From Cydia pomonella (lineage: Eukaryota > Arthropoda > Insecta > Lepidoptera > Tortricidae), in assembly GCF_033807575.1 (NCBI RefSeq), contig NC_084727.1, forward strand, positions 2,914,001 to 2,978,000: a DNA stretch of 64,000 nt, given 5' to 3'. A program made the translations under genes and the position numbers. The notes under the pieces were generated by a model. The model did no database searches. It was given only the letters and a program-made list of their open reading frames with translations, and had not been told where the DNA came from. Within the stretch, counting starts at the first letter, position 1. The number at the start of each line of letters is the position of its first letter. Shown here one piece after another: positions 1 to 9,339 of the stretch.

Positions 1-281
1 CAGTTGGAAATCTAAAGGTATCGTAGCATGTACGATGGTATTTTGCTTGAACAGCAACCAGATCAACATTTTTGATGCGCTGCATGATCTGTGAAAAAGA
101 ATTATGCTATATATCACAAAGTTCTTATCGTTTTGTTTCCGAAGTGTGGCGGTTAGGTATCGATAACATAATGCAAGTGCAAAATAGCATTTAATGTATC
201 AATGATGATGTAAATTTGACGATATTGACATTTGTTTAGACCTACTTAAGAGGCTTTATTCCTACAGATGAGCGTATTTTG

Positions 282-485
282 CAGGGATTGGAACCGGTTT
301 TTTGGAAAAACTTTGAAATAAACATTTATTTCGGTTTATTTTATAGTCCAAATATAGGACTCGGTTGTGTTTTTAGATAACGACTTCGTATTATTAGATT
401 GCCCAATTAGAAATTAAATAATTAACAAAGAACGAAAAAATACCGTTTTCGTTCCCATACAAAAAATACCGGTTTCCGATCCCTG
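282..485. mobile_element. hAT-like MITE with perfect 8-bp target duplication
   Basis: The element begins CAGGGATTGGAACCGG and ends with the near inverse CCGGTTTCCGATCCCTG. It is flanked on both sides by the identical 8-mer GTATTTTG (274-281 and 486-493). An 8-bp duplication and CAGGG termini are the established hallmarks of hAT transposons. At about 204 bp with no ORF it must be non-autonomous. A second, inverted copy lies at 30608-30793. Confidence 0.85.
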
Positions 486-1225
486 GTATTTTGTAAAATG
501 CTTCCTTTTTCATTCAAGATTACGACGTATAATCATTTCCTAAAATAGGGTATAGTTCAAATTTTCATTTTCTCTTTTAAGCCTCTTTTTTAATGAGTTT
601 TCTTGGGAGTCTTTTTCAAATTTTGCACTGAGAAGTGTTGTTTCGGTTCTCAATTTTGCAGTAAACAAGAATCGTGGTACATAAATGTTTACAATTTGAT
701 TCAACATATCTTGTACGAGGGGCTGGAATGATTTAAGTACAATGGAAGATTCATTTGAAAACATTGATAAAATACCTTCCCAGTTTTCTTAATATTTTGG
801 CGTAAACAGGGTTACATTATATTTTTTCCGCAAATTGTACGTATATTTTGCTTTAAAAATAATAGTATAGCAAACTGTAACTTTATGTTAACCTATCAAA
901 AAAAACATACCTATGGGACCTACATTGTGGTAAATTCATATCCCACAAAAAACATTCTGTAAAAAACTAGCCAAGTCTCGATGGAGCTGCTTGTTTATCT
1001 CTAAAAAGTAATTAAATCTAGACAAAGTCGTGCCAAGTATAAGGTTCCTTACTGCGATTTCTTTATTATTATAGTTAATGTTGTGTGACTTGGCCGTTGA
1101 AGGGGACACAAGGGTACAAAACCAGGTGCTCCATGGTACCATTGCACCAATCTGTCGCCAGAACCGCTACCCATTGACGATGGAAAATTGCCACTTGGGA
1201 AACGTTGATTCAATAACCAGTCAAT

Positions 1226-1442
1226 GGTTTGCCCTGACGAGCACCATAGATGAGGTCCAGGGTCTCATGATGGAGTCAGGAGTTGGTCACTAGAACTTCT
1301 AATCTACTCATCATAACTCCATCGTGTTTGGGCTCAATAGATTTGCCTTGACGAGCACCATCGATCTAGATGAGATCCAGGGTCTCGTGATGCAGTAAGG
1401 AGTTGGTCATCAGAACGGCAATTCTACTCATTATTACTCCAA
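1226..1442. repeat. two-copy direct repeat, about 105-115 bp
   Basis: Two consecutive copies share TTTGCC[CT]TGACGAGCACC, then GAGGTCCAGGGTCTC and a run ending in ACTCCA. The second copy has a small insertion (ATCTAG). Non-coding; it abuts the larger satellite-like array to the right. Confidence 0.7.
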
Positions 1443-1444
1443 TA

Positions 1445-2425
1445 TGTGGCCAACATGACAATCGTTTAGGCTACGACTACGACAACGAAACACTATCTGT
1501 CTCTCTATCGTACTAATATGCGCAAACGATTGGCATCTTGGCTAGGCAGCATGGGTGCTTAGCCAACATGCCAATCGTCTACGATACGACAACGAAACAC
1601 TATCTGTCTCTCTATCGCACTAATATACGCAAACAATTGGCATCTTGGCTAGGCAGCATGGGTGCTTAGCCAACATGCCAATCGTTTACGATAGGCCAGC
1701 GAAACACTATCTGTCTCTCTATCGCACTAATATGCGCAAACGATTGGCATGTTGGCTTGGCACGCTGGGTGCGTAGCCAACATGCCAATCGTTTACGCTA
1801 AAACAACGAAACACTATCCTGTCTCTCTAACGCACTAATATGCGCAAACGATTGGCATCTTGGCTAGGCAGCATGGGTGCGTAGTCAACATGCCAATCGT
1901 CTACGATACGACAACGAAACACTATCTGTCTCTCTATCGCACTAATATGCGCAAACGATTGGCATCTTGGCTAGGCAGCATGGGTGCGTAGTCAACATGC
2001 CAATCGTCTACGATACGACAACGAAACACTATCCTGTCTCTCTAACGCACTAATATGCGCAAACGATTGGCATCTTGGCTAGGCAGCATGGGTGCGTAGT
2101 CAACATGCCAATCGTCTACGATACGACAACGAAACACTATCTGTCTCTCTATCGCACTAATATGCGCAAACGATTGGCATCTTGGCTAGGCTGCATGGGT
2201 GCTTAGCCAACATGCCAATCGTTTACGATAGGCCAGCGAAACACTATCTGTCTCTCTATGGCACTAATATGCGCAAACGATTGGCATCTTGGCTTGGCAC
2301 GCTGGGTGCGTAGCCAACATGCCAATCGTTTACGCTAAAACAACGAAACGCTATCTGTCTCTCTATTGCACTAATATGCGCAAACGATTGGCATCTTGGC
2401 TAGGCACCCTGGGTGCTTAGCCAAC
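1445..2425. repeat. satellite-like tandem array, about 107-bp unit, about 9 copies
   Basis: Each unit has CCAACATGCCAATCGT, then a variable CTACGATACGAC / TTACGATAGGCC / TTACGCTAAAAC segment, then AACACTATCTGTCTCTC, CACTAATATGCGCAAACG, ATTGGCATCTTGGC and a spacer with GGGTGC. ATGCCAATCGT and ACGATTGGCAT are reverse complements, so every unit can fold into a hairpin. The variable segment defines subtypes that run A-B-C-A-A-A-B-C, a higher-order pattern. The unit probably arose from a fold-back element that amplified in tandem (inference). Confidence 0.9.
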
Positions 2426-3507
2426 ACAATTCAAAATATACAATTCATGTTGTGACTTTCTGCAAATTTAGCCATAAGCGAATGTTCTTTTTTTATACCT
2501 GCAGTCATTTACTATTTCATTTTCCATTGGTGTGAAAGAGATAGAATAAAGAGCAAGGATTATAGTACACTCTGTACACTACTATTGTGCATATGAAATT
2601 AAATAAAGAGTGCCCATATGATATACCTAACACTAAAATTAATGTTGCTTGAAATTATATTGAAAACTATCAAGATTATTCTAGTCTGCATTGCAACGAG
2701 CGTCGCGTTGCCGGCGCTCGCGTACCGAGCGCCAACGCCATCTATCGAGCGTTATTTCGTGAAATCGAAGAACGCTCTAAGGAATAATCTCTCTCTTAAC
2801 TTATACACTTACCGTTTCTGAAACGGAGTCTCCTCGTTTTAATGCATAACTTTCGATCGATTCCTTTGTTTGCGCCAATTTAATGGTTCGTACACGGTCC
2901 TAGAATATAATTAAATGGAAATAATAATGAAATTGTCACTGAAAAAATTAAGATATAAGTCGTTTGTAAAAATAGCCCTCAATAATTTTATGCGCCCAAC
3001 TTTACTGAATACGGTCCTGGCTTACATATTATGCCGACACAATTAACTAAAATGTAGTAGTCTTGCTCTTGGTGAATGCATCAAGATTCAGATAAGCTTA
3101 GATTGTCCTTCCTCCCCCAACTAGAATAACATCGCAGATTACTAAATAGTTACTTCGGTATCACGTCTTCACTTCATCTCCTTAGGGGAAATAAGATGTG
3201 TAAAACGTGGTAAAAAGTAGCCTCATAGATAATAGCGGTCTGTCCGTGACATATTTGAATTTCCCCGTATGGGTCAGTTATTAATAGTATAGACGCACAT
3301 CCTAGTAATAAAGACTTATACCTAAAACCAATAATAATGTAGATAGGTACAAGTTGCGTCATGTCATGGATCTAGTCCACTATGCACCTAGTAGCAACTT
3401 AAAAACAGCAACACACAACAGAAAAATATACCTAAATCCATAACGCGACCCGCGCGTCAAAATAATACCTACAAGTACATAATGTAAGTAATTTTATGGT
3501 AACTTAC
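2426..3507. other. AT-rich non-coding stretch
   Basis: No convincing gene or recognised repeat was seen. A CG-richer patch lies at 2690-2790 (several GAGCG/CGCTC words), but no long ORF or splice-framed exon accompanies it. The right end is the putative intron 1 of the minus-strand gene that starts at 3810. Confidence 0.4.
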
Positions 3508-3810
3508 TTTATTTAAATTGTCCTCCTTTGCGTCTTGGTTACAGAAAATACATTTCAGCTTATAATCAAATTCAGAACATTGTTCCTGTGACTCTAGTCT
3601 TTTCTTCTTCAAATATGATTTGATCATATTCTCATTAATGTATGATTTTCTGCAAGAGACGTGCAAGACTAGCTCTTCTTTATCGAGCATGTGTTCTAAT
3701 CCGTCGTTTCTCTTTATGCTGCACTTTTTGATATTTTCCACTCCTTTCTTTTTCACTGTCACAGTTTCTAAGCCAGCGAGGTTTTTGTTGCACAGAATAC
3801 AAATATCCAT
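3508..3810 (-). CDS. first coding exon of a Cys-rich protein of unknown function
   Basis: The reading frame opens at an ATG (3810) with MDICILCNKNL, then runs 101 codons to a good donor, AAA|GTAAGT, at 3508/3507 (phase 0). Past the donor the frame soon stops, as expected of an intron. Cysteines and histidines are arranged like a metal-binding module: CxxC near residues 5-8, then HVSCRK near residue 50, and CIFC near residue 89. The middle is Lys/Glu-rich. I do not recognise the family; similar Cys-rich N-terminal modules occur in uncharacterised insect proteins and may be zinc-binding (inference). The exon begins just right of a CpG-rich block that could be its promoter. Later exons were not found. 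Confidence 0.5.
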
Positions 3811-4010
3811 AACGAACTTTGCTCCCGTACGACCGCAGACAATATAACAAACGAAAACAGTAACCTATTCACCTCGGCGATACGCGAACGAATGGAGAAG
3901 CAGCAAGCCGCCACTGCCGGGCGAGACGCGGCGCGCGCGCGGGCGGTAGCCGGTACCGCTCCCGCACCCCGCTTGTACACCCTGCTCCCTACACACTGCT
4001 CCCGATATGT
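3811..4010 (-). promoter_or_regulatory. CpG-rich putative promoter / 5' UTR
   Basis: Between about 3880 and 3975 the sequence is locally very GC- and CpG-rich (for example GACGCGGCGCGCGCGCGG) inside AT-rich DNA, directly upstream of the minus-strand ATG at 3810. Position and composition suggest a promoter; no TATA or initiator is assigned. Confidence 0.35.
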
Positions 4011-4659
4011 TAAGTTTTTAATACGCTCGTTATTTTTTTGGATGTTTTTATAGTTGAATGGAAAGAAAACTGTGAACTTAATTCAATAAACAAAATGGAT
4101 AGAGAAATTTTACACAGCGAGTAAAAAGGCAATTTCTGAAAATAGTATAGTTCCATGGTTTTTTTTTTTGATTTTCATTTTGTAGCTATAAAACGGTAAT
4201 AAAATGGCATTCCAGTGAAAAAATTTGACGGTGCAATTTTCCGGCCCAAGACACATCAAATAATTATGTTTTATTAATATTGGTATTTCTGCTGGGATAT
4301 TTTTTTGGATATTTTATATATTATTGCAATACGTTATCTGAATATGTCCGGTGAAGAAAGTTTGAACGGAACATTTTTCCGTAAAGAGATATTAACGATT
4401 TAATACTTTAGGTATTTACTTAAATCCTATTATTATTATTCTTTGGAAATTTATACAATACTATTTAATTATTGATACTTTATCATACTGTAAAGTTTTT
4501 TCTGGCAGAGGAGTTACTGCGGGGTCCACTACCTTTATTTCCTACACTACTAAGCGGAGTTGATGAATTGTTGTTCCTGCCGACGCATACATAATGTTTT
4601 TCTCCAAACTTGCGAGAAAATAAGGTAAAATAATTATAATTGAAGTACTACTGTGTCGA
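4011..4659. other. AT-rich intergenic stretch
   Basis: No gene was found. A short word group near 4585-4650 (AATGTTTTTC, ACTTGCGAGAAAA) resembles an interspersed repeat also visible at 11817-11900 and 55335-55430. Confidence 0.35.
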
Positions 4660-5800
4660 CATGGTTCTAGCGAAGTATTTCTTGACATCAGTGAGGCTTT
4701 TTCTTTTGAGAAAAAACTATATATTACGCAGACTAGGCATTGCCTACCTCGAGTGACTAAACGACCTCGCTTACTAATCTACTATATTTACCTTAACAAT
4801 CTATGATTACGTCCAAATGGTTTGGACGACCGGTCTGGCCTAGTGGGTAGTGACCCTGCCTTTGAAGCAGATGGTCCTGGGTTCGAATCCCGGTAAGGGC
4901 ATTTATTTGTGTGTTGAACACAGATATTTGTTCCTGAGTCATGGGTGTTTTCTATGTATATAAGTATGTATTTATCTATACAAGTATGTACATCGTCGCC
5001 TAGTACCCATAGTACAAGCTTTGCTTAGTTTGGGGCTAGGTTATCTGATATTTATTAATTTTTTAATTTATTTTTAAATGGTTCATAGCGAAGCCCTTGT
5101 CATCTATATCATTTCTATCTTGCATTAATGCTTGTTCCATCTCGGGCCAGTCGCTCCACAGCTCTTCAGTTCGACTTGTTTTGAGAAAAACACTAATACT
5201 TAGTGATATTGCCTGCCTCGACTCACTAAACGACCTTACCTTAACATCGTCCATGACTATGTCCAGATGGTTCATAGCGAAGTCCTTCTTATCATCCAGG
5301 AGTTCATTCCTGTCCTGCATCAGTGCTTGGTCCATCTCGGGCCAGTCGCTCCACAGCTCTTCAGTTCGGCTTGTTTTGAGAAAAAAACTAATACTTAGTG
5401 GTATTGCCTGCCTCGAGTCACTAAACGACCTTACCTTAACATCGTCGAGATGGTTCATAGCGAAGTCCTTCTTATCATCCAGGAGTTCATTCCTGTCCTG
5501 CATCAGTGCTTGGTCCATCTCGGGCCAGTCGCTCCACAGCTCTTCAGTTCGGCTTGTTTTGAGAAAAACACTAATACTTAGTGGTATTGCCTGCCTCGAG
5601 TCACTAAACGACCTTACCTTAACATCGTCGAGATGGTTCATAGCGAAGTCCTTCTTATCATCCAGGAGTTCATTCCTGTCCTGCATCAGTGCTTGGTCCA
5701 TCTCGGGCCAGTCGCTCCATAGCTCTTCAGTATCAGCTTGTTTTGAGAAAAACACTAATACCCAGTGGTATTGCCTGCCTCGAGTCACTAAACGACCTTA
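4660..5800 (-). repeat. tandem array derived from a zinc-finger gene exon plus intron start
   Basis: Five or more head-to-tail copies of a 181-196-bp unit follow the true exon at 5802-6007. On the minus strand each unit contains the exon segment TEELWSDWPEMDQALMQDRN and onward to DDVK, then the donor GTTAAG|GTAAGG, then about 65 bp of intron. Conserved donors lie at 5618/5617, 5435/5434 and 5240/5239. The exon's own acceptor is not copied. A decayed unit (4660-4823) precedes the SINE at 4823-5075. One extra base between the true exon and the next copy breaks the frame, but the younger copies stay open together for about 240 codons. Confidence 0.9.
4823..5075 (+). mobile_element. tRNA-derived SINE, full length, 8-bp TSD
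   Basis: The head has a pol III A-box-like GGCCTAGTGGGTAGTG and a B box GGTTCGAATCC. The body includes ATTTGTTCCTGAGTCATGGG, and the tail is T/A-rich. It is flanked by AAATGGTT on both sides (4815-4822, 5076-5083), inside a unit of the exon-derived array. The same family recurs at about 11477, 13975, 16141, 18219, 23440, 41648 and 59555. Confidence 0.85.
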
Positions 5801-5801
5801 C

Positions 5802-6007
5802 CTTAACATCGTCCATGACTATGTCCAGATGGTTCATAGCGAAGTCCTTCTTATCATCCAGGAGTTCATTCCTGTCCTGCATCAGTGCTTGGTCCATCTC
5901 AGGCCAGTCGCTCCACAGCTCTTCGGTCTTCGGTTTGCTTTCAGCCTCGGCTTTCTCTTTAAGCTGTTCCTCAAGTTCTTTCAGGTAGGGCAGGATGGCG
6001 TTGTAGT
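5802..6007 (-). CDS. C2H2 zinc-finger protein, fourth visible exon (post-finger acidic/coiled segment)
   Basis: A splice acceptor (CTCCACAG|AC) precedes 6007 and a donor (GTTAAG|GTAAGG) follows 5802, giving a 206-bp exon. It enters in phase 1, exactly matching the G left by the exon ending at 7027 (G+AC = Asp), and exits in phase 0. It encodes 69 residues: DYNAILPYLKELEEQLKEKA, a Glu/Lys-rich likely helix, then TEELWSDWPEMDQALMQDRN and an acidic end, DDVK. No zinc finger is present; this is the region after the finger block. Its 3' two-thirds is the source of the tandem array to the left. Further exons were not located. Confidence 0.75.
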
Positions 6008-6138
6008 CTGTGGAGTTCAATTAAATTCTACATATGTCGGAGAATTTTCAATTAAATTCTACATGTGCCATCTATCGTCTTTAAGAGGCGTTTTATCGCG
6101 CCATATTTGTCAAATGGAGCAAACTAGGGTGTTTGTTA

Positions 6139-6535
6139 CCAAAGAGAATTTGAAATGTGTATTGTCAAAGTAAACTTTGTAGCCACAGTAAATTTACTGC
6201 CATCTTTCGACACATGATTAAAACTTATAGAACGCCATTTGACTTTGATCCTTATTCTTTCACAATATCAAAAAGTGGCGCCATCTTACCGGGCACAACC
6301 TAAAGGTTACGGCGCCATCACCCGAAATGATATCGGAACCATATCTTTGGCCTTTGTTCTATTAGATGGCGCCACTTTTTGATATTTAACAAATTTGACA
6401 CATATCCGTGAAAGAATAAGGATCAAAGTCAAATGGCGTTCTAAAAATTTTAATCATGTGTCGAAAGATGGCAGTAAATTTATGTAGCTACAAAGTCTTC
6501 TTTAACAATACACCTCTATTTCAAATTCTCTTTGG
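6139..6535. mobile_element. fold-back MITE, TA-flanked (family 1, copy 1)
   Basis: The ends CCAAAGAGAATTTGAAAT and ATTTCAAATTCTCTTTGG are perfect inverses, and each is flanked by TA. The whole element is a long palindrome; both arms carry ACTGCCATCTTTCGACACAT, TTGACTTTGATCCTTATTCT and AAAAAGTGGCGCCATCT. TA duplications are typical of Tc1/mariner-type insertion (inference). It lies in the intron between the third and fourth visible zinc-finger exons. Confidence 0.8.
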
Positions 6536-6766
6536 TATTACGTACAACTGACAAGGAAAGGTACCCAACTGGCCGGTTCCGATCTGATTTATATTTATAT
6601 ATGTTATAGAGTAGTCTAAAATAACGGGCACGTATTTTTTTTTATCGGCCCAAACTCAACCTATTGGAAGAAATTGTCCTCCAAAGTACTAAAAAGTTAC
6701 TAAATCTTCTAACTCCTATAGAAAGTGATGCTCGAGCAACTTGCTAGTTAATGGCTTGTTTGAGTA

Positions 6767-6978
6767 TATGTTTGAGAACAGGAAAAAATAATGCACACGT
6801 GTTTTGTTATATCTGCTTAAACTCAAGTTTTCCTAAAAAACACCCGTCTCTATGTGTAACTTTAGCGATAAGATATTATAAAACTTCGAATGTCGATTTT
6901 TTTTTAGGAAAAAATGAGTTTTAGCCGATATAACAAAACACGTGCTCATTATTTTTTGCTGCTTTCAAACATTACATT
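6767..6978. mobile_element. fold-back element, about 75-bp arms
   Basis: Left arm words TATGTTTGAGAACAGG, AAAAAATAATGCACACGTG and TTTTGTTATATC are mirrored on the right as GATATAACAAAACACGTG, CTCATTATTTTTTGCTGC and TTTCAAACATTA. The centre is AT-rich. Non-coding, intronic. Confidence 0.7.
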
Positions 6979-7026
6979 GCAAGTTAAATAAAACAGACAA
7001 AAAAAGCTTATAATAAAACAGCTAAC

Positions 7027-7094
7027 CATAAGGCTCCCCTTCCAGCTTGTCTTCTGCGTGTTTTTTATCAAAATGGCGCGTCAAATACTCGAAC
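7027..7094 (-). CDS. C2H2 zinc-finger protein, third visible exon (second half of finger 4)
   Basis: This 68-bp exon lies between acceptor AATTCCAG|G (7095/7094) and a weaker donor TATG|GTTAGC (7027/7026). Its first base completes the Arg codon left open at 8986. The translated FEYLTRHFDKKHAEDKLEGE supplies the two zinc-binding histidines of finger 4, whose cysteines are in the preceding exon, giving a perfect C-x2-C-x12-H-x4-H across the junction. That agreement is strong evidence that this short exon is real. Confidence 0.85.
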
Positions 7095-7192
7095 CTGGAA
7101 TTGAAATAGTCATATAAGTTCATAAATTACTGCAATGTTCTGCCGCTAGAGTGCAGCACTAGCGCAAACTGTAAAACATAGATTAATCTATA

Positions 7193-8015
7193 TCAAAGAT
7201 AATTTGAAATAGGGGTATTGTCAAAGAAAAGTTTTTAGCCACGTTTTACTGCCATCTTTCGACTTTGATCCTTATAGTTTTACTGATATGTGTTAAAGGA
7301 CCATGGGCCACTTTGTATGGAGCCTGGACCCAACGCCAACAGAAATGAGAGTAAGGTCATTAGATAGGTATTTCTATGCACTTCATTTTGTTCTATGGGC
7401 ACCAAGCGGAATTCCATTGCAGAACTGAGATATTGGTATTTTAGCCAAAATGTCGTCACCCTTATTACCTAGGCAATACAGTCCAAGTAAGTAAATTAAT
7501 TACTGCAGGGTAGATGTTCGCGCACCGCCGGGCGAGCACACTGAATGATTTGCCGCGCTGGCCCGGCGCGGCGGTGGACTATATTGCCTAGGTAATAAGG
7601 GTGACGACATTTTGACTAAAATACCAATATCTCAGTTCTGCAATGGAATTTCGCTTGGTGCCCATAGAACGAAATGAAGTGCATAGAAATACCTATCTGA
7701 TGACCTTACTCTCAACTCTGTTGGTATTGGGGCCATTTTGACGCATAGTCCTTTGTTAAATATCAAAAAGTGGCGCCATCTAATAGATCAAAGGCCAAAG
7801 GTATAGCAGCATCGTTTCGAGCGATGGCGCCGTAAGCTTTAGGTAGTACCCGGTAAGATGGCGCCACTTTTTGATATTTAACAAATTGAACACATATCAG
7901 TGAAAGAATAAGGATCAAAGTCAAATGGCGTTCTAAAAGTTTTAATTATGTGTCGAAATATGGCAGTAAATTTACGTCACTACGACAATACACCTCTATT
8001 ACAAATTCTCTTTGA
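7193..8015. mobile_element. fold-back MITE family 1, copy 2, interrupted by another fold-back element
   Basis: This is a second copy of the 6139-6535 family (TCAAAGATAATTTGAAAT ... ATTACAAATTCTCTTTGA), sharing AAAAAGTGGCGCCATCT, ACTGCCATCTTTCGA and the AAGGATCAAAGTCAAATGGC arm. It is split by the element at 7295-7754. Intronic in the zinc-finger gene. Confidence 0.75.
7295..7754. mobile_element. nested fold-back element, about 190-bp arms
   Basis: The ends are AAAGGACCATG and CATAGTCCTTT. The arms mirror each other over long stretches: GAGAGTAAGGTCAT with ATGACCTTACTCTC, GAACTGAGATATTGGTATTT with its inverse, and AATGTCGTCACCCTTATTAC with its inverse. A GC-rich centre (about 7530-7575) holds CGCACCGCCGGGCGAGC. 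No ORF. It interrupts MITE family 1 copy 2, so it inserted later. Confidence 0.75.
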
Positions 8016-8765
8016 TCTTTAGGTATTTCAATAAAAGTAAACAAAATCTACTCTCAAATGGCTCCTTAAGCGCGGTCTGTCACGGTAGTCTGTAGACACT
8101 CTAAGCCAGGTTTGACAATTGGGTACTTGACACATGTTGAATATTATAACAAAATTTAGTTAAATGGATAGAAAATGAGCCATCCATTATAAAAAATAGG
8201 AATTAAAAAAATTATATTGAGATTATAAAAAAATACAAAAGCTCGGGAATCTCAAAAAAAAACATTTTTTTTTTCTTTCAGAAATAGAAAAGAAAATGAT
8301 ACCATTCGATTCCTTACATTGTATTGAAAAATAAATTGTATGACAACTATACACATAAACGCAATATTTCAGGGTCAAAATGGCAATTTCCTTGATCTTC
8401 CATACATTTAGGACAGACTTATGTGATGTGACGCCACATCACCTTATCATTTTGTTAGAGTCGTTTCAATCGTCGAGTGCGAGCGTCAGACTTTACTCTC
8501 ATTTCTGACCTTTGTGTTGCTTAAATGCCATGAGTCCTATATAGACATTTGATCCTTCGAAAAATCAAGATCGATTGACATTATTTACAAAAAACAGTCA
8601 AGTAGCCAATTGTCTGTGGTGTTTCCCACAACGTGACATTACTTTAAATAATTTTGATTATTTTTAATTAATTTATTACGAATATTTACACTTACAAAAT
8701 ATGATTTTCAGCGTTCTTAATATTCCCTGCTATGGTAAAAACATAACACTATATATTTGTGACAT
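8016..8765. other. intronic AT-rich stretch
   Basis: This lies in the zinc-finger intron between 8986 and 7094. Poly-A/T runs (8225-8280) and no coding sequence or clear repeat boundary were seen. Confidence 0.35.
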
Positions 8766-8813
8766 CCATTTTGAATCAACTTTATTTGTTACACCATAAG
8801 TGCCTTATGGTAC

Positions 8814-8912
8814 CATAAGTGGTTATGGTTGACTGGTAGAGAATGCCTATTGGCATTAAGTCCGCCTGTTGTACTCTTTTTTTATGTGCAATAAAGTTTA
8901 AAATAAATAAAT
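8814..8912 (+). mobile_element. short retroposon 3' tail (LINE/SINE end)
   Basis: GGTTGACTGGTAGAGAATGC and GGCATTAAGTCCGCC are followed by GTGCAATAAAGTTT and an (AAAT)n tail. The same core (GGTTGACTGGTAGAGAATGC, GGCATTAACTCCGCC) recurs at 11734-11785. The structure fits a retroposed 3' end; the family is not named here. Confidence 0.5.
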
Positions 8913-8985
8913 AAGTGCTAATTCCACTTGAAATTCTTGGATTTTTTCTTATATTGGAGGATATATGTATAATGATATAGTTTAC

Positions 8986-9115
8986 CTGGTAAATATTTTG
9001 TAGCATATCCTACACTGGTACTTGATGGCGAGGTGTATTCGCTTGTTGTGGCGCCCTAGTTTGCTCGCCGTTATAAACGACTGGCCGCACTCGGCGCAGG
9101 TGTATGGTTTTTCGT
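8986..9115 (-). CDS. C2H2 zinc-finger protein, second visible exon (finger 3 and first half of finger 4)
   Basis: This 130-bp exon lies between acceptor TTTCAG|ACGAA (9116/9115) and donor ACCAG|GTAAAC (8986/8985). It enters in phase 1: the G from 12516 plus AC gives Asp, so the inter-finger linker reads HTDEKPY, close to the canonical HTGEKPY. It encodes the complete finger 3 (CAEC ... RHNKRIH, C-x2-C-x12-H-x4-H) and the CRIC half of finger 4. It exits in phase 2 into the exon at 7094. Confidence 0.88.
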
Positions 9116-9339
9116 CTGAAATTGAAATAAAATATGAATATACTGTTAAAGCTACTAAAGATTTTGAATGGACCACTTGTTTAGTGTTTTTTTTATGAAA
9201 CTTGCTTGACCTTTTGAACGCGTATCGTACGCGGCGTGTAATCGTGAACCTTGTCGGTACGCATGAAGATTGATATTGGGCTGTAGCCGCGCACGTCATA
9301 TGACGTCTTTGGCGGTCAAAAGGTTAAAAGGGTAAGGCA

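Noticed and set aside
540..764. Minus-strand ORF of 74 codons with a Lys/Glu-rich end
   Set aside because: Composition is somewhat protein-like, but no splice-framed partner, promoter or family was found; chance in AT-rich DNA cannot be excluded.
1445..2425. CRISPR-like array
   Set aside because: Units are about 107 bp and near-identical throughout, with no unique spacers, in eukaryotic DNA; it is a tandem satellite.
4823..4905. Possible functional tRNA gene
   Set aside because: A and B boxes are present, but no acceptor stem pairs and the sequence continues into a conserved SINE body with a TSD around the whole unit.
5097..6173. Plus-strand open frame of 358 codons across the exon-derived array
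   Set aside because: It is the antisense shadow of the amplified minus-strand exon; Ser/Leu-rich repeats follow from the DNA repeat and no splice or start signal supports it.
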